DNA of 64,000 nt from Ostrinia nubilalis (Eukaryota; Arthropoda; Insecta; Lepidoptera; Crambidae): the NCBI RefSeq assembly GCF_963855985.1, contig NC_087098.1, positions 16,450,501 through 16,514,500 on the forward strand, given 5' to 3'. The first letter of the stretch is position 1. Each line of letters starts with the position of its first letter. Shown here piece by piece: positions 55,256-64,000 of the stretch. Made by a program: the position numbers and the translations under genes. The notes under the pieces are model-generated. The model was not told the DNA's origin. It ran no database searches and saw nothing but the letters and a program-made list of their open reading frames with translations.

Positions 55256-57199
55256 TATTCTAACCGATTTTATAGTTTAAATTATGCTCTCAAATAGTTT
55301 TTCACATACAAATGTGTCTCTATTTAAAAAAATTAGCTAGTCGTATTTTTGGAATGTTATCTTTATAACGTCTTCCTACTTGTATATTTTAGAAGGGAAT
55401 GAGGATAAGTCAATGATGTATGGCCCCGGTGTCATTTGATGTGTAATAATAAATATGCATGGCAAATTGATACCATTATTTGTGATAAAATGATTTGTGA
55501 TTCAATTATTCTGATGAAATCTTTGGTAGGTAGTCTTTTAACGTATTTTTAAATACGCTCGTCGATGATATTTAAAGTAGGTACAGATTGTTTGAACACA
55601 AACACCTTACCGGATCACATCAACATTGCGTCGGGTCTAATTCATTCTCGGTTAACAACAGGTTTCTTATGAAAACATACAACTGTCCCAATAACTTCAA
55701 TTTATAATACTTTTTGTGTGCCGTTGTGTGTTTGATAGCAGTGATAGATAGTTCACTTTTTGTTTAGACTACATTAAAGTTTTGTTTACTTTTAGAGAGT
55801 TTTAAGTTTCTTTGCACTTTAATAAGGTTTTTTTTAAATCAAAACACTTTCGAAATCAAATATTAGTTTTTATCAACGTTATCACCCGATTAAATGTATA
55901 TCTTCATAATTGATATTCTATGTACCTGGTTGTAGACTAGTAAAATAACCAGAATTTAATCTTATTTCACTATTTTCATTCGTGCTATTCATACCTTTCC
56001 CTTTGATCTTCAATTATTACATAATGTCACCAATCTTGGTATTTTTTAACTTCTTAACACTTCAATCACTTTTCCGGTTTTTAGCACGTGTTGCTATTAT
56101 TATCACTATAATGTCGCGGCGTCGTCGCGAATGATAGGTTTATCATGACTGTCGATCGACCTCTATCTTTTTGGTCGATTTATTTCGTTGAACAACTTTA
56201 TCGAACTGGAAACTTGTAAAATCACTGGGAACAAGAATTGTGCGCGGTCGCAACGCGCGGCCCGCGATGACTGCCACACACAGCGCGTGCGCTTCGGTGA
56301 ACTTGTTCTGCACACCATTGAATCCAGTTATTTATAAGTCAGGAATGGCTAGATCGATTTTAATGATCTCTAATGTGTTGGATTAACCACCAAATGAATT
56401 AATCGCTACTTCGCTCCGCCCTGAATAGCAGAACAAGTATTTACGAATCACAGAAGAAATAATAAAATTGATATAATAAATTCATTCATTCCGCCATATT
56501 CTGCAATTGACAACTTTACGTCACACCACACAGTTGACGAGATAGTAGGTATACAAAGTACACCGGTACAGCTAGTATTAATAAACTACAGTGATTGGAA
56601 TAAAAAAAAAGTCGATCGTTCGCGATTGTGCTAGCTACTTAGCTATGAGCCAACAATCAACATAACGAGTCACATGGAATACGTTGAAATTACACCTTAC
56701 TGCGCCGAGTTCTGGCAATAAATGTGAAGCAATGTAACTAATTTCAGAAAGTTGTCCTTGTCTTCAGACAAGGCCAGAAAAAATGTGGGTTGAAAGGATA
56801 CTCTATGCAAATTTTGAATCGAATAAAGTAATATAAATATTACGTTTCATTCATAACAATAGTCCAGTTATATGTTATTAAAATAAAATGACAGACCTTA
56901 AAGAGTAATAATTTATTTATATAAGCTATCTTCCAATCTTTGTTCTGAATAAGGAATCAATTATCTACTGTTATTTTTAAAATAAGTTCTTAAGTACAAT
57001 TTATTATTATCTCCAAATTAAAATCTAAGCTTCATGTTACAAAAAATGTTTTCGAATTATCTTTTAATAGGTACTTTATGACTAGACTTCTAGAAGTTAA
57101 TGACTCTGGTGATGGTGGTTTAACCAGTTGTGCAGTGGCCTTTCTTCAATTTTAAAAAGGCAGCCTGAGCTGAATATGCGATTCTGGTGCATTTTGAAT
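55256..57199. other. Upstream region of transporter E
   Basis: AT-rich DNA with no exon I can support. A small CG-rich patch at 56230-56310 (GTGCGCGGTCGCAACGCGCG) could belong to a promoter. No TATA box or initiator can be fixed. Confidence 0.35.
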
Positions 57200-57364
57200 T
57201 TAAGTTTGTCTTGGCGTGCGCGCGCGGCCGAGGTCGGCGGCCTGCCGCATGGTGTCGGGCAGGCGCGCGCCGCGCGTCTCGGGCGCCAGCAGCACCAGCG
57301 CGCCCGACACGCACGCGCAGCCCGCGAACAGCGCGAACGGGAACTGCTCCCACACCATCGTCGC
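57200..57364 (-). pseudogene. Orphan last exon of an SLC22 transporter (broken locus F)
   Basis: AG|GCG opens 55 codons (ATMVWEQFPFALFAGCACV, then SGALVLLAPETRGARLPDTM) ending in a stop. It matches the last exon of transporter E with about one difference over some 150 bp. Its own splice acceptor (TTGTTGCAG) is intact and differs from that of E. No exons 2-6 lie upstream before the candidate first exon at 61556. It is either the relic of a deleted gene or a recently copied end. Confidence 0.75.
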
Positions 57365-57410
57365 CTGCAACAAGAAAGAAACATTTATTGCAATGGACAT
57401 CACAAAAGAC

Positions 57411-57711
57411 AAAAAAAATAAAACCGACTCCAAAAAACCTACACTAAAACGTAGAAAAATAATTACTAATTACCTACTTATTTATTAGGACGAATTATTA
57501 ATATTTATGTAGGTATACCATGATTGATACTTCTGGAGTCGGTGCCAAGATTATGAAACATGTAAAGTTTGCCTGCACCGACTCCAAAAGTATCAATCAT
57601 GGTATACCTACATAAATATTAATAATTCGTCCTAATAAATAAGTAGGTAATTAGTAATTATTTTTCTACGTTTTAGTGTAGGTTTTTTGGAGTCGGTTTT
57701 ATTTTTTTTTA
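57411..57711. repeat. Near-perfect foldback of about 135-bp arms
   Basis: The arms 57411-57545 and 57575-57711 pair almost perfectly (AAAACCGACTCCAAAAAACC with its complement at the right), leaving a loop of about 30 bp. Together with TTTTTGAAGTCGGTTGAAAA near 58185 it may be one end of a larger element. Confidence 0.85.
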
Positions 57712-57804
57712 TAAAATTTTACTTATTTCTTGCTTTTTAGTTAACTAATTATTACCTTGATGTTACCACTGAAGGTAGGCAGTACACTGAGACCAAAAAA
57801 AATG

Positions 57805-58120
57805 GGTTCATAATCGGCGGAGATATTGCGTATAAAAAAGTTCATCCCCAATTTTCCACCCTTGGGGGTGAAATATTTTCTTCAAATTCGCATGAAACCA
57901 CCCTTTTGATAATACCAATTCAACAAAAAAATAATTGTTCAAATTGGTTTATAATCGGCGGAGATATTGCGTATAAAAAAGTTCATCCCCAATTTTCCAC
58001 CCTTGGGGGTTGTTTTTTTATTATTAAATTTAAATGGGACCACCCTTGAGGTATTACCTATACGCCGAAAAAAGATTTGTTCAAATCGGTTCATAATTGG
58101 CGGAGTTATCGCGTAACAAA
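57805..58120. repeat. Tandem repeat, about 141-bp unit
   Basis: TCATAATCGGCGGAGATATT, GCGTATAAAAAAGTTCATCC and CCACCCTTGGGGGT occur at 57805 and 57946, and in decayed form at 58088. They are followed by an A-run at about 58124-58152. Confidence 0.8.
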
Positions 58121-58319
58121 CATAGAAAAAAAAAAAAAAAAAAAAAAAAAAACATACGGGTCGAATTGAGAACCTCCTCCTTTTTTGAAGTCGGTTGAAA
58201 AAAGCAAACTAGGCAGAGGTAACACACAAAACATACAATGGAAGAGAAAGTAAACTGAGCAGTGTCACTCTGTCGCACAACGATGCCCATCGCAATGGGA
58301 CCCCGACTCAGCATTTATA

Positions 58320-58930
58320 TTCAACCGGCCCACGGTGAGGAAGGCCATGCCATTTACATTTTGATCCGGTTTCTAAATTCAGATTGCATATTCGCCCACA
58401 GATCCCACTCCGGCTTCTAGGGTACCCCCATTCTCCTCTTCCAGTGTTTTTTATACAGGTTTTCTCCACGCGGCCCTGACAGGACGGCCGCCGTATAGGA
58501 TTACGGTCTGCTCTATGCCGCTGCTCAATCAGCTCTGCTGATCAGAGAAGTATTGAGAGCGGCCCTCTAAAAAATGGGCCCCGCCAGCCCCCGGCTTTAA
58601 AGATGTCCCCTGCATCGTGACCCGGCAGCCTCCGGCCCAATTGTGAGTTACAGGTTGCCCTACAGGCCCGCCGAGTTGATGAGACAAGCGAGCCTCTAGC
58701 CTGAGGCGGAGCTGCGGACGAATGTCCAACTAGGATAATAGCTCGCGGCTCCGTTTCTTTGGGTTCTGGTGGAAACCGTCGGGCTTTAGTGGGTAGGCGG
58801 GGAGAGTCTCACATAATCCACTGGCCGTCCCCATCGACCAGTGGGTATGCGCAAAGCATTTCCCGACGTAAAAAAAATGGGTGTGTGTCCCGTATCTTTA
58901 ACCCGGGGCCGCGTCCAATGGTAAACCTAA
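58320..58930. other. GC-rich retroelement-like block of unknown type
   Basis: About 600 bp of much higher GC than its surroundings (GACAGGACGGCCGCCGTATA, GACCCGGCAGCCTCCGGCCC). It holds no ORF above 66 codons and no protein I recognise. Its look suggests a LINE untranslated region. I have no family match. Confidence 0.35.
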
Positions 58931-59423
58931 AATTGGACACGAATTAGTACACCTACCTACTTCTCCTTCAGTTGTAAGATCGCATCCTTTATCATTTTGT
59001 TTTATTTTAAAGTATTTATCCTAAAAACCGAATCATGAAATGATAAATTTGGGAAAACCGTATTGTGCTAGATTAGATAATTCGGAAGATAAATTATTTG
59101 TAGTTAAACAATAATGATACAACGTAAATCGATGTAATATAAATATTATGAACCCGTTTTATTATCAACATTGAACCTTCTCATAAATGCAGGCTCCTGT
59201 TGTTACTGACGTTCTTCGTTCAGAACAGAACGCTTTTTTTTAGCTTTTTCAATGGGCTAAATCTGGTGTCCAATTTTGATAAGAAATAAAAAGTTTAAAC
59301 ACTTATGAGGTCACCTAAGTGTCGGCTATAACTTGTTTAACGTGCTGTTGTTTTATTATTATCCGATTTTACGACTTAGTAACTCTAACTATTGATATGC
59401 AACAACAACAAAAAAACAGAGAT

Positions 59424-60521
59424 ATACAGGGTGTTTGGCGCATCGTGTGCCAAAATGATTTGGCGGATAGAATGGGTCATTTCCTATATTTTCAGCCCCC
59501 ATAACACGTTCCATGCCAGGCGGCTACTTTTAAATTAATTTTTTTAGTAATTTCACCAAAATACCCAAATCGCATCATTTAATTTCGATTTAAAAAAAAA
59601 CTACTAGGCGCAGCCCTAAAGTAAATATTTTGTTTTGACGTGCATTAATGTAGGGTTGCATCAAATCTAAATTTACTGGCAAATATCATCTAGTTTTTTT
59701 AAAATTCAGCTTTGAAGTTTTCAGAAAAGTTAAAAATGGACTGAACATTTAAGTTTACATGGGTATAATTTTCTTTTTTAAAAGAGATAGCGATCTTCGG
59801 ATTTTACCAAAACTTCTCTAGTCTATCCTCATTCAAACGGTATACTAATCTTGTTTAAATAATAACAACAACTTCACAAATTACTTAAATTAGTGCATTG
59901 ACTCTACTCGGACTGATTTGCGAAATTTGTGTTTATAGCCCCTTTATGTGTGAATATAGCACGTTTAACACCTACAGGTAAAAAATATTTATCTTATGCA
60001 ATGTAAAAACCTTTTCCCAATCGTTTTTCAATGTGGATTTCTTGAAATTAAAGACGAAAATAATTATTTTGATCGTTTATTACTTATTACAAATTTTGTT
60101 CAAAATGTCCGCCTCGGCAACGTATACACTCAAGACATCTTCTTCTAATTTTCTCTTTTTATTACTACAAAGGCGTTTTCTACTCGTGGATTGGAAGAGA
60201 AGAAGATGTCGTGAGTGTATACGTTGCCGAGGCCATTTTGAACAAAATTTTTAATAATTAATAAACGATCAAAATAATTATTTTCGTCTTTAAATTCAAG
60301 AAATCCACATTGAAAAACGATTGGGAAAGTCAGAAATTTGATATCATCATTTTAATTTTTTTAATTTTCATACAAAATAAATTTTATAAAATCCGGTTTG
60401 TATGAAAATTAAAATGATTAAAATGAAGATATCAATTTTCTGACTTCACCATACCATTTATATGCCCATGTTAACATGGGCTAGTGTCGGATCATATACC
60501 CATTTACCTAACACCCTGTAT
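59424..60521. repeat. Foldback element, about 1.1 kb, with nested hairpins
   Basis: The ends ATACAGGGTGTTTGG and an imperfect complement (CCTAACACCCTGTAT) bound it. Inside, 60009-60142 pairs with 60197-60330 (CCTCGGCAACGTATACACTC with GAGTGTATACGTTGCCGAGG). A smaller hairpin lies at about 60333-60446. There is no transposase ORF. It lies between the two exon relics of locus F. Confidence 0.75.
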
Positions 60522-61555
60522 AATTAAATAAATAAAAAATGTTAAAAAAGATATATTTGAGCTCAGAGTTATATTTTATTTTCTGTACTTAGCCCACTGT
60601 AGTACTTTTGTAACTCTGCATCAAAGTGTTCTCAATCGACAAAACTAGTATTGCTCTCTGATTGTTCGTTTATTTCTACCACTACAGACTCCATAAATAA
60701 AAATCATAAATAAAATGACTCGTTATAATGAGAATTATTATCAAACAAAACAACAATTGCTAATTTTACTACTGTAAATAAAGAAAAACAAGTACGGACT
60801 AGATAGATTTGTTTACGTTTAAACCGGTAATGGCGGCGGCCGGGTGGCGGGGAGCGGTATAAAAGCACGTGAGTCTTTTAACCAATCAACGTGCACCTTG
60901 CCTTTGTCGGATGATTTAACGGCAAGACGCCGTAAATTAATCAACTTACTAAAATACATACGTTAAATAGTACATTTCAAATGCCGTTTATTATTTTCCG
61001 AGAGTTGATCAACTACCTAGAAAATTGATCAACTTACGAGTCTTGTTATTTTCCGGTGACAGATAGATATAGATAAATTATTTTTGTAAACTTGCTTTTT
61101 TGTTATATTCCTTGATCAATGATTTCTGCGGTCATAAGCGGAGTAAGAAATTGTACATAATGTCAATGGTTTTACGGTCGAATATTCATTCGGTGAACTG
61201 CTAAAAACTCAAACGATGCGTTGGTCAAACGTGCATTGGTCTACAGTTCATTCGGTGAAAATTATAAAAGTGAAAAAATTCCATGGGATCTGTCAGTTGG
61301 TAAAATGGTTTTCGAAAACATGTTCGGGACTCGATAATGAGTATCGTCAACAAAATAAAGAAGTTATTTAAGTAGGTACAATTTTAAATCAAATTTATGC
61401 GTCCAAAGAGGATCTATAGAAGATGAATGCTTGAAATCATAACTCTCCTTCTGGCGCAGTCGGGTAAAATGGTACATGTTTAGATAAGTACACGGCAATA
61501 GCTATACTATGAACAAGAACAAGTATTATGGAATTGTTTTTTACTTTGATCTAAC

Positions 61556-61746
61556 CTGCTAGGTATTCTCGCTGTAGTGAATATGTACTCGCCCGATGCA
61601 AACGCTGAAAACACGACCGGTATCGTGGCGAGAGCCAGCATTATGAGCTGGTATCTTCCAAACTGTCCCAACTCCTCAGTGAGAATAGTATCCAAATTGA
61701 TGTCATTTTTTCCCTCGCCAGCATCCCCTTTCTCCTCACTGGACAT
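61556..61746 (-). pseudogene. Orphan first exon of an SLC22 transporter (broken locus F)
   Basis: ATG 61746 (A at -3) opens MSSEEKGDAGEGKNDINLDT, then ELGQFGRYQ, TM1 and FTTARIPSR, ending AG|GTTAGA. This is the exact end and phase (2) of the first exons of A-E. The ELGQFGRYQ block is most like that of A. The frame is intact. No second exon lies downstream within 4 kb. Alternatively it is an alternative first exon for E, since phases would allow splicing to 54955. The direct join to 57364 would shift frame. Confidence 0.7.
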
Positions 61747-62384
61747 CCTTTTGAAGACGTTATGGACAGCAACTGACTTAAAAATAAAACTTACTTCATA
61801 CACTCATAAGTAACTTTCTTTAATATTTATAAAAATGCCAACCGAATTAAAATGTTCAAACGTGGGGTACGTTTGATGTTTGGGTAACATCTATGATAAT
61901 TAATCGCTTATCTTCTGCTTTCCCACATTACGATAAGATGGTATGTGACAAGTCTATCTAGTATCTATCTAGGACAGCTTCCTCATTGACTTGAAGATAA
62001 ATCCTAAGTAGGTCATTTAAATAATTTTAACATTTGGTAAAACTGCGACATTGTTTCTATGAGTTAGGTTTTGTAAGCTGGAAAACTTATCCCATTATAT
62101 TTTTTATTTTAAGAAATCAATCCGAGATTATCTTGGCCCTCTTCAGAACAGACATTTATTCCTTCTCTAATAAATTAAGTCACCATCCTTTGAATTATTC
62201 GCTATTATTATGGGATATTTTTGGGTCTCCGAATTGCCTAATTTTTTAATGTTTATGGCATACTAACTTCTTGGCTGATGTGTTTAGCTTCTTTACGCCT
62301 AAAATTTTTTCACCAAAACTTAATTTCCCAAATACGACATTATTCCAGTTATTTGGTACCTACAAATTAACGTGGTTACCCGGA

Positions 62385-62525
62385 AAGATTTCCGGGAGTT
62401 TTAAAAATTGGTATTTTTATAGATTTTGATGTGCTCTTTCCGAATTTCAACTTTGCGACTTCGTACGGTTGCCGCTCTCGCCGCCATATTGAAAAAATGC
62501 CGCCTAAAAGAAGGTTTTTGATAAT
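62385..62525 (-). repeat. Dispersed repeat, inverted copy of 49610-49755
   Basis: On the minus strand it reads TTTTTCAATATGGCGGCGAG, AAGTCGCAAAGTTGAAATTC, CACATCAAAATCTATAAAAA and AACTCCCGGAAATC, in the order found at 49610. Confidence 0.6.
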
Positions 62526-62539
62526 TACTTTTACCCTAA

Positions 62540-63043
62540 AGTCTGATTTTTAATTCGACGGAATTTCGACATTTCAGAAGTGTTGCCAACATTGAAACAT
62601 TCCCACTAAGAATGGAGAACATTTTCACAAATTAAAAAATAATCCTTTCTTGAATTTAAGGTTTCACTTGAAAAGCTAAGGCTTAAAAATGTACTGATCA
62701 TTTCAAAATGGTTATTTGAATTTTTATTATCATATTTTTGAAGTTATAAATAAAATTGGGAAATTATTTTTCTATTACTGGACTCCCTGGCCAATAATCC
62801 ATGGGTTACAAACCTTTTTTATGAAAATCCTTTTGTTAATAAAATCTTAACTACATAAAATAACCAATTTAACAAGATGCCAATTTTATAATCCAAGTTT
62901 TATTTATTTATTGTAAGTTGTACTTGATGAAATTTCATTACATACCTATTATTTATTAATAATTCAAAGCAAAAAAGGCTTATTACATCTAAATTGTCAA
63001 AAAATGACAGCTGTCAGAATTCCGCCGAATTAAAAATCGGACT
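62540..63043. mobile_element. TIR element (MITE-like)
   Basis: The left end AGTCTGATTTTTAATTCG and the right end CGAATTAAAAATCGGACT are inverted repeats with one mismatch, continuing into GCGGAATT-type bases. The 0.5-kb interior is AT-rich with no ORF of note. Confidence 0.7.
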
Positions 63044-63527
63044 AGACCTACATGATAAAATTATTTTATACAAAAATAAACTAGACAACATTACATTGTT
63101 TCCATAACTCTTTTTGTAAAATCAACAGTGTAGGAGCAGGAGCGCCGCAAAGTGTATTCAATGTGCATTTCACCTACAAAACTAATTTCTTTACCACCTT
63201 GTGTAAAGTATTATTTTATTCTTCAGCATATCTAGGCACCCGGTAGCGTGTTCTGTCACGATCAAAGAAAAAAGAACTCGCAATTTACAGGTGTGTGTAG
63301 TATTAAAGAAATCATTTCGAGCTACCTTTGACCCCTTCACAATTCAAAACCTATTTAACCTACATGCATACAATTCAGCACATTTATTTAACCATAATTT
63401 ACTTGTCCAGAATCAAAAATTTTATAAATGGAGCTTAAACAGTTATTGATATATTGACGTTCCAATCGAGTCAAAGAGATCAAGTTAGTGAGTTAAATAG
63501 AAAGACACGGGTGTTACCCGACATTTA

Positions 63528-63633
63528 TTAATGAGTTTCATTATGTACTCACGGTTTGACGTTTCGGCTGCTATGCTGCAGCCGTGGTCACGAGCAGACT
63601 GGCGGTTCGCGAGTACATAATGTAACTCATTAA
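63528..63633. mobile_element. Short foldback element
   Basis: TTAATGAGTTTCATTATGTA pairs with TACATAATGTAACTCATTAA. The centre holds CGGCTGCTATGCTGCAGCCG, itself palindromic. The inner GCAGCCGTGGTCACGAGCAG block has a weaker relative near 47140-47160. Confidence 0.7.
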
Positions 63634-63841
63634 CCCACTTGTTACGGAATTCACTTTTTCTATCACTTACCTTAAATCAGTCCTGATAAATTTATCTCAA
63701 AACAATCGCTCCAAAACTTTATAGTTATTTACGTCAGTGTACTTATAAGACTTGGACAGTACTGCGACACACCTCATCTTTCAAATGTTGCACATAAAAA
63801 TTGTTTACACTACCCACATTAATAAAAATATTTATGTAAAA

Positions 63842-63869
63842 ACTAGCGTTCTTTTAAAAGAACGCTAGT
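63842..63869. repeat. Perfect 28-bp palindrome
   Basis: The sequence ACTAGCGTTCTTTT is followed at once by its exact complement, AAAAGAACGCTAGT, with no loop. Confidence 0.9.
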
Positions 63870-64000
63870 AACATAGTCCAGTAGAATTAGCTTTTAAATC
63901 GGAAATAATTCCTACAAAAGATTTTATTGTTTTAATGGCTTCATTGGTTGCCCATTAAGACTCTCCTAAGTTTTCGACTTCGACGGAGTTGTGCTTAAGT

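Larger units (their letters stand above)
57365..61555. other. Interval of locus F lacking exons 2-6
   Basis: This 4.2 kb is taken up by the foldback at 57411, the tandem repeat at 57805, the GC-rich block at 58320 and the foldback at 59424. I found no trace of the extracellular loop, GxxSDR, ESVRW or ELYPT segments on either strand. Confidence 0.6.
61804..64000. other. Gene-free right end of the window
   Basis: Only the repeats listed above are seen. No further transporter exon is recognised on either strand to the window edge. Confidence 0.5.

Noticed and set aside
57364..61556. Two-exon transporter gene from 61746 to 57200
   Set aside because: Phase 2 of the first exon does not fit phase 0 of the last, and all central membrane segments are missing.
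1..64000. CRISPR array, operon or bacterial origin
   Set aside because: Spliced genes, SINEs and LINE tails show an animal genome, and no spaced direct-repeat array of that kind is present.

Overview
The window is eukaryotic, and almost certainly from a moth or butterfly. The grounds are AT-rich DNA carrying short GC-rich exons with GT..AG introns, Lep1/Helitron-like insertions ending in GCGGGC..GCTAGT, a tRNA-derived SINE of a type I associate with Lepidoptera, and many RTE LINE tails ending in (GAT)n. I cannot name the species.

The genic content is one tandem family: SLC22-type (organic cation/zwitterion transporter-like) membrane transporters of the major facilitator superfamily. Five copies can be rebuilt exon by exon with matching splice phases. 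A: plus, 394-3840, 552 aa. B: minus, 5495-18571, 577 aa, possibly with a further upstream microexon at 19225-19251. C: minus, 30563-34555, 561 aa. D: plus, 37238-49092, 562 aa. E: minus, 51929-55255, 570 aa. A sixth locus on the minus strand is broken: only a first exon (61556-61746) and a last exon (57200-57364) remain. A and B are tail to tail, C and D are head to head, and D and E are tail to tail. All share one exon plan: N-terminus plus TM1; extracellular Cys loop; TM2-TM4 with the GxxSDRxGRR motif; TM5-TM6 plus cytoplasmic loop; TM7-TM8; a fixed 182-nt exon with the ELYPT motif; and a C-terminal exon. C, D and E have the middle two exons fused, while A and B keep them split. B has one extra intron, inside the DR/YGRK motif. 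Exon 2 of C and D, and exon 7 of E and the broken locus, are nearly identical in DNA while neighbouring exons are not, which points to gene conversion or recent partial duplication.

The rest is intron and intergenic DNA rich in mobile elements. These include jockey/CR1-like and RTE non-LTR fragments, SINEs, about eight Lep1-like pieces, a hAT-type MITE with exact 8-bp target duplications, and a long terminal-inverted-repeat element with repeated subterminal motifs interrupted by an RTE copy. There are also several very long foldback (hairpin) elements inside introns of D and around the broken locus. The most unusual is a short non-autonomous element at 36467-37004 and, in tandem, at 38284-40522. 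It carries an exon for the start of a THAP-type zinc finger and is flanked in both places by matching 7-bp duplications.

The 11-kb stretch from 19.3 to 30.5 kb, the largest gap, shows no gene I can support. It holds two CpG-rich patches and repeat debris.
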